Below are positions 15,648 through 25,141 of a stretch of 46,790 nt of DNA, in pieces. A program made the position numbers and the translations under genes. Positions within the stretch are counted from its first letter, which is position 1. Each line of letters begins with the position of its first letter. Origin of the DNA: JBDRDI01 sp043820875 (GTDB lineage Bacteria > Patescibacteriota > Patescibacteriia > Patescibacteriales > UBA12075); assembly GCA_043820875.1 (NCBI GenBank), contig JBDRDI010000008.1, positions 1 through 46,790 of the forward strand, in the 5' to 3' direction. Below the pieces are notes generated by a model. That model saw only the letters and a program-made list of their open reading frames with translations. It was not told the origin of the DNA and ran no database searches.

Positions 15648-16253
15648 ATGTCTAACGGACAAAAATTTTTTCCGAACGAGCGCGCGATAATAATTGTGGC
15701 GCATCCGGATGACGAAACAATTTGGATGGGCGGAACGATTTTGAAAAATAAAAACTTGAATTGGACGATTTTTTCTCTATGTCGATCTTCTGACTCTGAC
15801 CGCGCTCCGAAGTTTAAAAAAGTTTGCGATTATTATGGCGCGAAATGTTTGATTACCGATTTGGATGATGAGGGGAGATTGAATGATAAAGAGAGTAGAG
15901 AAGCAGCGGAAAAATTAATTGAAGAGAAATTGCGCGGGCAAGATTTTGATTTTTTATTTACTCACGGGTTGAATGGCGAATACGGTCACCCAGTTCACGT
16001 TCAAGTCCATAATGCCGTGAAAAATATTATAGATAGAAAGACAATAAAGAGTGAAAATGTTTTTTATTTTAATTATCAAAAGAAAAGAGGTAAAAACGAA
16101 ATTATGAATAGAGATGATTCTGATTTCACGGTTGAATTATCTCCCAAAGAATTGAAAGAGAAAAAAGAAATCGTATCCAATATGTATGGCTATGAGATGG
16201 ACGGCATTGATGTCGGATATTGTATTAACAAAGAAACATTTAAAATAAATTAA
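15648..16253 (+). CDS. PIG-L/LmbE family deacetylase
   Basis: 201 residues. The zinc-site motif AHPDDE is present in AIIIVAHPDDETIWMGGTIL near the N-terminus, and the later histidines in THGLNGEYGHPVHVQVH complete the site. Members remove N-acetyl groups from sugars such as N-acetylglucosaminyl lipids or conjugates. It sits 11 bases before a GT4 glycosyltransferase, so it may modify a GlcNAc-containing glycan made by that gene group. The substrate cannot be read from the sequence. Confidence 0.9.
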   Translation: MSNGQKFFPNERAIIIVAHPDDETIWMGGTILKNKNLNWTIFSLCRSSDSDRAPKFKKVCDYYGAKCLITDLDDEGRLNDKESREAAEKLIEEKLRGQDFDFLFTHGLNGEYGHPVHVQVHNAVKNIIDRKTIKSENVFYFNYQKKRGKNEIMNRDDSDFTVELSPKELKEKKEIVSNMYGYEMDGIDVGYCINKETFKIN

Positions 16254-16264
16254 ATTTATTATTT

Positions 16265-17410
16265 ATGAAAATAGCTGTTTTATACGCCCATCCTGTCGAA
16301 CCTGATGGATTAAGCATTCAAGGAGATTTGCTTTATAAAGGTTTTAAAGAGCTTGGCGTCGATGTTGTTCCTTGCCATTATCGTCCAAATTTTCAAAAAC
16401 AATGGGTTTGGAGCGGTTTTCAACCAGACGTGGCTGTGGGTATCGGCTGTTGGACTTACGCGCCGGATATCATTTTCAGCCCGAAAAATAACGGCGTAAT
16501 TCCTGTGCCGTGGTTTGTGGCGGATGGTTGGGTAGCGAATTATCAAGAAGTGATCAGCGCCTTGCCTTTGGTTTTTACGACCAGCGATTGGGTGACGGAA
16601 ACTTACGAGCGAGACGGAGTGGACGTGAAAAATTTTCGTACTTTACCGATTGGATTTGACCCGAAAGAAGTGCAGCCGTATTCCCATGATGACCCACGGG
16701 TGAAAAAATTGCGGGAAATGCTTGGTGTCCAGCCACACGAAAAAATGATTTTGACTATTGGCGGTGATGTGACCAGCAAGGGCGCGCAAGAAATGTTTAA
16801 GGCGTTGGCACTCGTGGATAAAGATTTTAAAAACTGGAAATATGTTTTAAAACATTGGGATTCGGAATCAGCCGAAACACATGGCCAAGAAGAAGACGAG
16901 TTGATTGAGCAGTTGGGACTGGACAGAGGAAAAATCAGATATTTGTCCGGCGCGTTCTCTCACAACTTTATGCCGTTTTTGCTTTCGGCTTGTGATATTT
17001 ACGCCGCGCCGTCGCGTTTGGAAGGTTTCGGCATGATTCAAATGGAAGCAGAAGCATGCGGTCGCCCGGTTGTTTCAATAAACGTAGGCGGACCGGTGGA
17101 CACGATTGTGCATGGTAAAACCGGATTTCTCGCAAACGTTTGTGAGACCGTGGAGCTCACAGAAGAGTGGGCGTATGAGAGTATGGGCTTTGAAGCTGAC
17201 CACAAAATAAAGTTTGACAAACCGAAAGTGTTTGCTTATCGCGCGAACATTGAAGAACTGGCGAAATACACTTTGAAATTATTAACAGACGATAAATTGC
17301 GCGAAGAGATGGGAGAGGCGGCGCGCAAGCATGCTATGGCAAATTATCAATATGTGGATGTGGCAAAAAAAGCGTTGGACATGATTGAGAAGAATTTGAA
17401 TTTGAAATAG
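16265..17410 (+). CDS. GT4-type glycosyltransferase
   Basis: 381 residues with a GT-B fold. The N-terminal half begins MKIAVLYAHPVEPDGLSIQGDLL. The nucleotide-sugar half holds ILTIGGDVTSKGAQEMFKAL and the acidic motif APSRLEGFGMIQMEAEACGRPVV (E-x7-E type, near residue 245-265), followed by GGPVDTIVHGKTGFLA. There is no signal peptide, so it acts at the cytoplasmic side. Last of the forward group, ending at a hairpin shared with the convergent glycosidase. Donor and acceptor are unknown. Confidence 0.92.
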   Translation: MKIAVLYAHPVEPDGLSIQGDLLYKGFKELGVDVVPCHYRPNFQKQWVWSGFQPDVAVGIGCWTYAPDIIFSPKNNGVIPVPWFVADGWVANYQEVISALPLVFTTSDWVTETYERDGVDVKNFRTLPIGFDPKEVQPYSHDDPRVKKLREMLGVQPHEKMILTIGGDVTSKGAQEMFKALALVDKDFKNWKYVLKHWDSESAETHGQEEDELIEQLGLDRGKIRYLSGAFSHNFMPFLLSACDIYAAPSRLEGFGMIQMEAEACGRPVVSINVGGPVDTIVHGKTGFLANVCETVELTEEWAYESMGFEADHKIKFDKPKVFAYRANIEELAKYTLKLLTDDKLREEMGEAARKHAMANYQYVDVAKKALDMIEKNLNLK

Positions 17411-17428
17411 AATAAAAAACGTATTTTA

Positions 17429-17457
17429 ATAAGGGCGGGTCTTGCACCCGCCCTTAT
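17429..17457. terminator. Bidirectional terminator-like hairpin between convergent genes
   Basis: ATAAGGGCGGGT (17429-17440) and ACCCGCCCTTAT (17446-17457) are perfect complements around a 5-base loop. The T-runs on both sides are modest. Confidence 0.7.
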
Positions 17458-17472
17458 GTTTATAAAATTAAA

Positions 17473-18684
17473 TTAAAAAAACAAAATTTTTTTTCGCTTC
17501 ACGCATTCATGAGCATAGAGATACGCGCCGGCCGACCAGGCTTGATATGGCTCGCCGGTTGGCTCGCCGGTTCTGCCGTGCAAACATTCGTTAAATTCTT
17601 TTTGGCGCATTCTCAACATCTCAGAGGAAGAGAGATGATGTTTTTTTCCGCTTATGATATAAGGTGGCGTTGTCGGATTTTTAATGATTTTTAAATTTGC
17701 CTCGGCTAATTTGCCAAGTTCTGCTTCGGCTTTTTTAAATTCACCCATCTTTACAAGCGCCGCGACGTAAAATCCGCCGATGAACGGCCAAATGCCGGCA
17801 TTGAGATAATTGTATGGTTCGCGGGCGTTGCATTTAGAAAAATAAGAGTGCCATTCTTTGTCGTCTTTTTTAATTGGCGGCCAAATTGCTTTGCAGGGAA
17901 ACGGCCGATTGATTTTTTTCTTTTCAATAAATTTTAAAATTTTTCGGGCTATTCTTTTATCGGCTAAACCGGTGATAATAGCCAAAAGATTGCCGGCCGC
18001 ATCAAACCACTCTTCATGTTCGCGTATTCCGTCATGATTTTTCCAGCCCCACGGATAATAATATCCCAGTTTCGGGCTATATAAAGATGAATATTTTTTT
18101 TCTTGACCGTTAATAATTTTTTTTAAGCTTTCTGCCGCTTTTTTTTCGCCTAAAAATTTTAAGACAGCGTAATAAAGTGCGTGGCCGTGAATTGTGTATC
18201 CGTATTTGTGTGGAAAAGCGTCTTGCCAGTCGCCGGTCGGTTGTTGCGCTACCAGTCCGAGATTGTCCGGATCTTGGCATCGGAGCCAGAACGAAGCTTT
18301 GGCGATATTTTCCTTTTGCTTTTGCAAAAGAGACTTATCCGCGTAATTTTGCGCGTAAACAAAATGTCCGATGACGTACCAAAGCGGCGCGTCCAGAGAA
18401 TTGAATGTTACGTCTGATTGCCGATCGGTATTGTATGATCCGACGCAATTTGGAATCAACCCTGTTTCGGCTTGATTTTTAGCCAGCAATTCCAGACTTT
18501 TTTTAATCGTGGTTTTAAATTCCGGAAAAAAAGAAGCGCCCATGGCCGTCGTCATACTGTCCCGCGCCCAAACCGCCTCGTATCCGCCGGGCAAGCCGGA
18601 AGCGTAAAAACCTTCTCTGTGTTTGCAAGATCGCAAAACTTTAAGGGCTTTATCGTACGCTTTTTGTGTCGTATCCTTGTTCAT
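17473..18684 (-). CDS. Six-hairpin (alpha/alpha)6 glycoside hydrolase-like protein
   Basis: 403 residues. The segments GGYEAVWARDSMTTAMGASF, NQAETGLIPNCVG, DVTFNSLDAPLWYVIG, GDWQDAFP and EEWFDAAGNLLAIITGLAD follow the pattern of the debranching enzyme (amylo-alpha-1,6-glucosidase), GH15 and GH100 (neutral invertase) superfamily. The acidic residues in WARDS and TGDWQD fit catalytic or binding positions. There is no signal peptide, so it is probably cytoplasmic. It is third in the reverse group after the GH130 and GT4-fusion genes. I cannot choose the family or substrate with confidence. Confidence 0.75.
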   Translation of the reverse strand: MNKDTTQKAYDKALKVLRSCKHREGFYASGLPGGYEAVWARDSMTTAMGASFFPEFKTTIKKSLELLAKNQAETGLIPNCVGSYNTDRQSDVTFNSLDAPLWYVIGHFVYAQNYADKSLLQKQKENIAKASFWLRCQDPDNLGLVAQQPTGDWQDAFPHKYGYTIHGHALYYAVLKFLGEKKAAESLKKIINGQEKKYSSLYSPKLGYYYPWGWKNHDGIREHEEWFDAAGNLLAIITGLADKRIARKILKFIEKKKINRPFPCKAIWPPIKKDDKEWHSYFSKCNAREPYNYLNAGIWPFIGGFYVAALVKMGEFKKAEAELGKLAEANLKIIKNPTTPPYIISGKKHHLSSSEMLRMRQKEFNECLHGRTGEPTGEPYQAWSAGAYLYAHECVKRKKILFF

Positions 18685-18742
18685 AATTATTTTTTTATCT
18701 AAATTTTAAATCATAACCGCGTTATGAAATAAAAATAATCAA

Positions 18743-20965
18743 TCAAACTTTTTCAATCGCCAATCTGGCTAAAAAATAAGAGAGCGTGGATTCGGCGCCT
18801 TGGTTGAAATTCAGGGAATATTTGCCAACGCCGTCATAACAGCCACCGGTTGCTTCGTCGTAAACCATTTGACTTAAATGATTTTTGCCGAGAAACCATT
18901 GAAAAGCCAGCTCGGCTTTTTCTTTGTAGTATTTTTTCTTGGTAATTTCATAAGCCGTGGTCAAAGCTTCTACGGCCGAAGAAGCGTCTTCCGGCTGTTG
19001 GTCAAAATATGCTCTTTTACCATTTCTGTAATACCAACCGTCTTGACCGATTGGAGAAAAATAGTCTTTTTTTTCAAAAGAAATATCGCTGATAAATTTA
19101 ATGCTTTTTTCCGCAACATGAAGATACTCTTTATTTTTTGTTATTTTATAAGCGCGAAACAGCGCTTCCGGCAATTTAAAGTTTGAGTAAGTGAGACAGT
19201 CCTCAAACCACGTCCAATTATTTTTTGATTTTGTCGTTTTGTTAAAACATTTTATAAGTTGATTACATAATTTTTCCAGCGTTTTAAGATATTGTTCGGC
19301 GTCGTTTCCGATTCTTTTTTCATTTTCAATTAAGTGTGACAAGCCGATAATGGCAAAAGACACGGCTCTCAAGGAACTGATTTCTGAAATTTGTTTGACG
19401 GCTTTGTTTAATATTTTTTTTGCTTCTTTTCTTATGTCTTCCGGCAATGATTCTTCGGCCGTGACATAACCAAGCGCCCAAATAACTCGGCCGAAAGAAT
19501 CTTGACTCTCACCATCTAAAAGAAAGGTTTTATTATAGCTGATAAAATTATTAAATTTACCATCGGACATCTGGGTATATTTTAATAAATTCAAATAAAT
19601 TTTAACAAGTTTTAAGACGGCAATTGATTTTTTTCTGGCGTATTCTTCCGCGCATCCGAGGAGCGCTCGAGCATTGTCGTCAACGCAATATCCGGAATTT
19701 GTATCCGGCTTGGTATGCTGGGCAAATTGGATAATGCCAAAATCATCGGTCAAGGTTTTGACGTGGGAAAGATTAACTGGCGGCAGTTTGCTTTTATCGC
19801 GTGGCCTGATTTTGGCATATTCGTTGAATATTTTAAAATAAGACAGGGCCACATTCTGCCAAGTCATGTGCCGTGAATAAAAGTAAGAATTTTTGCCCAT
19901 TTCTTTCATTGCTTTCCGATCGGACAAAATGCGCGAAAGAGCGTTTTTGATATCACCCGATTTTTTGAATCTCACCAAAATTCCTCGTCCATCGTCAATA
20001 ACATCGCGAGCATATTGATTGGCAGTGGAAATTATCGGACAAGCGCATGACAGTGCCTCGGATATTGTGCCGCTGACAGCTTGGCGAGGATTTAAAGTTG
20101 GTGAAATATAAATATCCGTGGCGCGCAAGAAATCAATATATTCCCGATCATCCAGATATTTATCGTAAAATTTTACGTGCTCTTGCAAATTATTTTTTTG
20201 AATAATCCTTTTTAATTTATTTCTATATTTTTCGCCTTCGTTGTGCAAAACCACGGGGTGTGTCGCGCCGATGATCAAATATAATATATTCGGATATTCC
20301 GCGATTACTTCCGGCAAAGCTTCGATGGCGTATTCAATGCCCTTGTCCCGCCCAAGCATGCCGATGGTGGAGAGGACTATTCGCCCTTGTAAATTCAATC
20401 TTTTTTTAAAACGCGATTTGGAAGGAAAAGTGACATGAGGTACTCCGTGAGGAATGATAAAAATTTTATTTTTGTGCACCCCGTATATTTCATGGAGCAT
20501 TTTGGCCGGAGTGTTGGCCATCACAACGACTGCCGTGGCTTTTTCCGTCAAGATTCTGGTAATTTTTTTCATTTTTTCTTCAGGTTTCGGCAAGATGGTG
20601 TGAAAAGTCAGAATAACAGGTTTTTTCAAGAGTTCTAAAAACATCAAAAGATATTCGCCGAATTCTCCGCCGAAAAGCCCATATTCATGCTGAATATTTA
20701 CAGCTTTAATATGTGGCATCTTGTTTATTTCATTGGCGCGATTAAGGTAGTCTTCAATCTCCGTTTCATTGATTTGTTTAATGACTTTGCGCGGATAATT
20801 GTAAATTGAAGTGCCACTATAATTCATGGCCAATATCTTGTTTTGAATTTCCGGGCTGAATTCCTTGTCCAGGGCCGCGGTCAGGTGTTTGGTAAAAGTC
20901 GCGATACCGCATTCTCTCGGCGGATAGCTGGACATATATAGTATGCACGGTGATTTTGATTTCAT
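18743..20965 (-). CDS. Fusion of a GT4 glycosyltransferase and an (alpha/alpha)6-barrel domain
   Basis: 740 residues. The N-terminal ~380 form a GT4 enzyme: MSSYPPRECGIATFTKHL at the start, STIGMLGRDKGIEYAIEALP, ISPTLNPRQAVSGTISEALSCACPII and VIDDGRGILVRF. From about residue 390 a second domain begins (LTDDFGIIQFAQHTKPD, GYCVDDNARALLGCAEEY, GESQDSFGRVIWALGYV, WTWFEDCLTYSNFKLPEALF, PEDASSAVEALTTAYE), an all-helical repeat like six-hairpin glycosidases. The pairing suggests that one polypeptide both builds and trims, or phosphorolytically handles, a glycan. It follows the GH130 gene by 29 bases. The activity of the C-terminal domain is not known to me. Confidence 0.85.
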   Translation of the reverse strand: MKSKSPCILYMSSYPPRECGIATFTKHLTAALDKEFSPEIQNKILAMNYSGTSIYNYPRKVIKQINETEIEDYLNRANEINKMPHIKAVNIQHEYGLFGGEFGEYLLMFLELLKKPVILTFHTILPKPEEKMKKITRILTEKATAVVVMANTPAKMLHEIYGVHKNKIFIIPHGVPHVTFPSKSRFKKRLNLQGRIVLSTIGMLGRDKGIEYAIEALPEVIAEYPNILYLIIGATHPVVLHNEGEKYRNKLKRIIQKNNLQEHVKFYDKYLDDREYIDFLRATDIYISPTLNPRQAVSGTISEALSCACPIISTANQYARDVIDDGRGILVRFKKSGDIKNALSRILSDRKAMKEMGKNSYFYSRHMTWQNVALSYFKIFNEYAKIRPRDKSKLPPVNLSHVKTLTDDFGIIQFAQHTKPDTNSGYCVDDNARALLGCAEEYARKKSIAVLKLVKIYLNLLKYTQMSDGKFNNFISYNKTFLLDGESQDSFGRVIWALGYVTAEESLPEDIRKEAKKILNKAVKQISEISSLRAVSFAIIGLSHLIENEKRIGNDAEQYLKTLEKLCNQLIKCFNKTTKSKNNWTWFEDCLTYSNFKLPEALFRAYKITKNKEYLHVAEKSIKFISDISFEKKDYFSPIGQDGWYYRNGKRAYFDQQPEDASSAVEALTTAYEITKKKYYKEKAELAFQWFLGKNHLSQMVYDEATGGCYDGVGKYSLNFNQGAESTLSYFLARLAIEKV

Positions 20966-20994
20966 AGATACGGAATTAGGTTTATGAGCATGAG

Positions 20995-22026
20995 CTAGCT
21001 TTTTACTTTATATTTCAAAAGTTCGTCAATAAGTTTGTCTTTATCAACGCTTGCGCAAGCCACGTAAGTATCTGCGGAGCCGTAATAAATATATAGTTTT
21101 TTACCGAATTCAGCCGTACCGGTCGGAAACACAACATTATGCACGTGGCCCTGGTGCTCCCATTTTTCTTCCGGAGAAAAAAGAGGATATGGCAAGCGAG
21201 CGATTACTCTTTGCGGATGGTGCAGGTTCAAAAGCGCGGCGCCGGCTCGATAAATTCGGCCTTTATTTTTTGGTTCAACCGCGTGATATATGAGTAACCA
21301 GCCTTTTTTTGTTTTTATGGGTGGAGCGCCGGCGCCAATGTGTCGCGCTTCAAATCCTTGCCGTCCTTCCAAAACAACGTGTTTAGCAAGGTGCTGAATG
21401 TGGTTGTGCCAATAATTCTCGTCTTTCAGGTCTGCGAAATCTTTAAAATACGCGGCCTGGATATCCGGGAGAATTCTGTGAAGCATGACAAATTGGTCAT
21501 GAAATTTTTCCGGAAACAAAACCCCGTCTTTTTCCCAAACCAATACGTTTTTGGCGCAGTAATTTTCGTAGAAGCCGGCAAACATCAAATATTCATCTTT
21601 CAGTTTAGTGTATCTAAAAAGCTTTCCGGCTCGTTTATAACTTATTTTTGGGCTGATGATTCCGCATCTTTTCAGGTCAAACAAAGTATCTCCGGCCACA
21701 TAGGCGATGACCGCGTCCACGCCGTTGTGCGCCACATAGGTCATGTAAAAAGTATCATCAATTTTTACGATGCGTGGGTCTTCAATGCCTTTACTCTCGT
21801 AGCTGAATTTTTTTTCCATAAAAGGTTTTTTCCAGCGCTCCGCAACTTTGAGCGGTCCGTCCAAGCGGGCATAACCGAAGCAGGACATGAATTTATCATC
21901 CAAGGCGCGATAAATCACATGAATGTTTTTACCGTCTTGATAAATCGCAGGATTAAAAACACATTTGCTTTCAAATGGCAATTTGGTTGGAGCGAGAATA
22001 ATACCTTCCTTTTTTATTTTAATCAT
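20995..22026 (-). CDS. GH130 family glycoside phosphorylase/hydrolase (mannoside-type)
   Basis: 343 residues from the ATG at 22026. The five-bladed propeller repeats of GH130 are visible: CVFNPAIYQDGKNIHVIYRAL, GIEDPRIVKIDDTFYMTYVAHNG (EDPRI contains the family Asp), HIGAGAPPIKTKKGWLLIYHAVEP, YRAGAALLNLHHPQRVIARL and HVHNVVFPTGTAEFGKKLYIYYGSAD. Family members phosphorolyse beta-mannosides such as mannosyl-glucose or mannobiose. An upstream in-frame extension of 12 residues (to 22062) lies over a TGnTATAAT promoter and is rejected; the real mRNA looks leaderless. It is the first gene of the reverse carbohydrate operon. Confidence 0.9.
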   Translation of the reverse strand: MIKIKKEGIILAPTKLPFESKCVFNPAIYQDGKNIHVIYRALDDKFMSCFGYARLDGPLKVAERWKKPFMEKKFSYESKGIEDPRIVKIDDTFYMTYVAHNGVDAVIAYVAGDTLFDLKRCGIISPKISYKRAGKLFRYTKLKDEYLMFAGFYENYCAKNVLVWEKDGVLFPEKFHDQFVMLHRILPDIQAAYFKDFADLKDENYWHNHIQHLAKHVVLEGRQGFEARHIGAGAPPIKTKKGWLLIYHAVEPKNKGRIYRAGAALLNLHHPQRVIARLPYPLFSPEEKWEHQGHVHNVVFPTGTAEFGKKLYIYYGSADTYVACASVDKDKLIDELLKYKVKS

Positions 22027-22032
22027 AGATCT

Positions 22033-22062
22033 ATTATAACATATAAAAAACCATGAAAGCAA
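22033..22062 (-). promoter_or_regulatory. Extended -10 promoter directly before the GH130 start (leaderless mRNA)
   Basis: Reverse strand: TGT then TATAAT (22038-22033), six bases, then ATG at 22026. A weak TTGCTT (22062-22057) lies 18 bases upstream of the -10. Transcription would start at or next to the A of the start codon. Confidence 0.7.
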
Positions 22063-22135
22063 TTATTCATTTGCCAACCACCATCAAATAATATAAAATA
22101 AAGATAACTTATATTAAACAATAAAATAATTTTTT

Positions 22136-23356
22136 ATGTCTAAAATAAATACAGATAAAGAAAAGATTGACGAACTTTTGGAAAGAGGGGTGGAAAAAAT
22201 TTATCCGGGAAAAGATGAATTGAAAAAGAAACTTTTTTCCGGAGAAAGACTGAGGCTTTATTGCGGTTTTGACCCAAGCGCGTCGTCTTTGCATATCGGT
22301 CATGCGATTTTAATCAATAAATTATCCCAATTTCAAGAATTAGGGCATGATGTAATTTTTTTAATCGGCGATTTTACTGGCATGATTGGCGACCCGACTG
22401 ACAAAGCGGCGGTAAGAGCGAAATTGACTAGAGAAGAAGTTTTAAAAAATTGTAAAAATTATAAAAAACAAGCATCAAAAATTATAGATTTTAAAGGTAG
22501 AAATAAGGCGGTTGTAAAATATAATAGTAAGTGGAGCGATAAATTGACATTCAAAGATTTGATTGAACTTTCTTCTCATTTTACGGTTCAGCAGATGATT
22601 CAACGCGATATGTTTCAAAAAAGATTGTCCGACGAAAAACCGATTTATCTTCATGAATTTTTATATCCGCTGGCGCAAGGTTACGACTCAGTCGTTATGG
22701 ACGTTGATTTGGAAATAGGCGGAAATGACCAGATGTTTAATATGATGGCTGGACGGGATTTGATGAAAGCGCTGGGCATGAAAAATAAATTTGTCATGAC
22801 TTTGAAATTATTGGCCGATGAGCAGGGTAAAAAAATGGGTAAGAGCGAAGGCAATGCCGTGTTTTTGGATCAACAGCCCGAAGATATGTACGGTAAAGTC
22901 ATGTCTTGGATGGACGGAGTGATTGGCGAAGCTTTTGAACTTTGCACCAAACTTCCCATAAATGAAGTACAAGAGATTAAAAAAGATCTGATAAACAACA
23001 AAGCAAACCCCAGAGACTTGAAAATGAAACTAAGCTTTGAAATAGTAAAATTATTAAAAAGCGAAAAAGAAGCAAAAGCAGGAGAAGAATATTTTATTAA
23101 AACTATCCAGAATAAAGAAGTTCCGGATGAAGTGGCGGAAATTAAGTATGACAAAGAGAAAGCATTAATCGTGGAGTTGTTGGTTGACGCAAAATTAGCG
23201 CCGAGCAAGGGCGAGGCGCGGCGCTTGATTCAGCAAGGCGCGGTAAAAGTTGACGGGAAGATTATCAATGATATAAATAGAGAGGTGAAGATAGAAAGAG
23301 ATGGTGTGTTGTTGCAAAAAGGAAAGAGGGGGTTTGTAAAAATAATTTTAAAATAA
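22136..23356 (+). CDS. tyrS: Tyrosyl-tRNA synthetase
   Basis: 406 residues. YCGFDPSASSLHIGHAI gives the HIGH-type motif (about 49-53), FLIGDFTGMIGDPT follows, and GKKMGKSEGNAVFLD gives the KMSKS-type motif. A C-terminal S4 RNA-binding domain (about 340-400) has LVDAKLAPSKGEARRLIQQGAVKVDG. This is the bacterial TyrS layout with the shorter central part (TyrZ-like type). It charges tRNA-Tyr. Its stop codon is directly followed by the argS ATG, so the two are cotranscribed. Confidence 0.96.
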   Translation: MSKINTDKEKIDELLERGVEKIYPGKDELKKKLFSGERLRLYCGFDPSASSLHIGHAILINKLSQFQELGHDVIFLIGDFTGMIGDPTDKAAVRAKLTREEVLKNCKNYKKQASKIIDFKGRNKAVVKYNSKWSDKLTFKDLIELSSHFTVQQMIQRDMFQKRLSDEKPIYLHEFLYPLAQGYDSVVMDVDLEIGGNDQMFNMMAGRDLMKALGMKNKFVMTLKLLADEQGKKMGKSEGNAVFLDQQPEDMYGKVMSWMDGVIGEAFELCTKLPINEVQEIKKDLINNKANPRDLKMKLSFEIVKLLKSEKEAKAGEEYFIKTIQNKEVPDEVAEIKYDKEKALIVELLVDAKLAPSKGEARRLIQQGAVKVDGKIINDINREVKIERDGVLLQKGKRGFVKIILK

Positions 23357-25075
23357 ATGTCCGTGTTGGATAAAATAAAAAAAGAAATAATTGAGCGCGT
23401 AAATAAAGCGCTGGGCAGTGAAGCGGTACGGCAAGATAATTTTGTCTATCCGCCAGATTCGCAAATGGGAGACTTGAGTCTGCCGTGTTTTGATTTGGCA
23501 GTAGAGCTAAAAAAAAATCCGGCTGAAGTCGCAAGTAATTTAGCCTGTGTGATAAAAAAAGATGATATTATTTCTTCTGTCGGCTCTGTCGGGCCGTATT
23601 TCAATATTTTTGTGAATCGCGAATATTTAATGGAAGAAGTTTTGAAAGAGATAAAAAATAAAAAGAATAAATACGGTCATAGTAAAAGCAAACAAGGAAA
23701 AAGAGTTGTTGTGGAATACGGCCAGCCAAATCCTTTCAAGGCTTTTCATGTTGGTCATTTGCGCAATATAATCTTGGGAGAGTCATTGGTGCGAATTTTT
23801 GAAGCGCAAGGCGCAAAAGTGATTCGCGTGAATTATCAAGGTGACGTGGGCATGCATATTGCCAAATGTTTATGGGCTTTTCAAAAAATAAAAAAAGAAG
23901 ATTATCCAAAAACGGCTGATAAAAAAGTTGCTTTGCTTGGAAAGTGCTATGCTGATGGCGCGGCTGTTTTTGAAAACGAGAAAGAGCAGGAAGAGATCAA
24001 GAAGATAAATAAAAAAATATATGACAAGAGTGATAAAGAAATAAATAAGTTGTGGGAGACAGGCAAAGCGTGGAGTTTGGAAAAATTTTATGAGATTTAT
24101 GCGCGGGTATATTCGCATTTTGACCGTGAATACATGGAGTCGGAAATAATCGGCGATTGTATGAAATATATTAAAGAAGCGCGCGAAAGAAAAATACTGG
24201 AAGACAGCAACGGAGCAGTGATTTTTAACGGTGAAAAATATGGTTTGGATTCTCGCGTGTTTTTGAATTCAGAAGGTCTGCCAACGTATGAGGGCAAGGA
24301 GTTGGGGCTTGCGCATAAAGAGTTCACTGATTTTGGCAAAATTGATTTATGCATTCACAACGTGGCTGTGGAACAAATCAGTTTTTTTAAAGTGACATTT
24401 AAAGTTGAAGAACTCTTGAATGAAAAAATGTTTCGTGGCAAACAGTATCACAACGCTTATGAATTTGTGGGCTTAAAAAAAGGTAAAATGTCTTCGCGTC
24501 AGGGCAATGTTCTTTTGGGAAATGACATTTTGAACGAAGCGCGAGATAAAATTAAAGATTTGATTAAAGATAAAATAGAAATCGGCGACCAAGAAGTGGC
24601 CGCGGAGGCAATTGGAGTGGGCGCGGTGAAGTATGCATTTCTGAAAATGAGTCCGTTAAAATATTTGGCCTTTGACATGGAAGAGAGCGTGAGAATGGAA
24701 GGAAATTCCGGGCCGTATATCCAATACTCTTATGTGCGTATTCAAAGCATTTTAAAAAAGTCCGGATTTAAAGTAAATATTTTTAAAAAAATAAAATTAG
24801 ATGAATTAAAAAACGAAAAAGAATATGAACTGGCGTTTCATTTGGCGCGTTTTCCGGAAATCACAGCCATGGCCGGTAAAAACTATGACCCAAGCGAAAT
24901 CGTCAAATATCTATTTGACCTTTGCCGCGCCTTTAATGACTATTATCATGTCGTACCGGTTTTGAAAGCGGAAGAAGATTTAACGCGCGCTCGCTTGGTT
25001 TTGCTTCGTGGCGTAGCCCAAGTTATTAAAAACGGATTGGATTTATTGGGAATAAAGACCGTGGAAAGGATGTAA
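23357..25075 (+). CDS. argS: Arginyl-tRNA synthetase
   Basis: 572 residues. An Arg_tRNA_synt_N domain (about 1-85; DNFVYPPDSQMGDLSLPCF) is followed by the HIGH-type motif YGQPNPFKAFHVGHLRN. SSRQGN stands at the KMSKS position. A DALR anticodon-binding domain with SYVRIQSILKKSG and NDYYHVVPVLKAEEDLTRARLVLL ends the protein, typical of ArgS. The start codon touches the tyrS stop (TAAATG), so translation is probably coupled. Confidence 0.96.
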   Translation: MSVLDKIKKEIIERVNKALGSEAVRQDNFVYPPDSQMGDLSLPCFDLAVELKKNPAEVASNLACVIKKDDIISSVGSVGPYFNIFVNREYLMEEVLKEIKNKKNKYGHSKSKQGKRVVVEYGQPNPFKAFHVGHLRNIILGESLVRIFEAQGAKVIRVNYQGDVGMHIAKCLWAFQKIKKEDYPKTADKKVALLGKCYADGAAVFENEKEQEEIKKINKKIYDKSDKEINKLWETGKAWSLEKFYEIYARVYSHFDREYMESEIIGDCMKYIKEARERKILEDSNGAVIFNGEKYGLDSRVFLNSEGLPTYEGKELGLAHKEFTDFGKIDLCIHNVAVEQISFFKVTFKVEELLNEKMFRGKQYHNAYEFVGLKKGKMSSRQGNVLLGNDILNEARDKIKDLIKDKIEIGDQEVAAEAIGVGAVKYAFLKMSPLKYLAFDMEESVRMEGNSGPYIQYSYVRIQSILKKSGFKVNIFKKIKLDELKNEKEYELAFHLARFPEITAMAGKNYDPSEIVKYLFDLCRAFNDYYHVVPVLKAEEDLTRARLVLLRGVAQVIKNGLDLLGIKTVERM

Positions 25076-25078
25076 TAC

Positions 25079-25107
25079 TTGCAAAAATATTCAAAACGTG
25101 CTATTAT
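25079..25107 (+). promoter_or_regulatory. Promoter of the coiled-coil locus
   Basis: TTGCAA (25079-25084), 17 bases, TATTAT (25102-25107) preceded by TGC. It begins four bases after the argS stop. The start would be near 25114; a second TATAAT is at 25124-25129. Confidence 0.65.
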
Positions 25108-25141
25108 AAAGATAATATTAAATTATAATTTGCATTATAAT

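Noticed and set aside
22027..22062. Longer start for the GH130 gene (12 extra residues)
   Set aside because: The extension overlaps an extended -10 promoter, and homologues begin near the IKKEGIILAPT segment.
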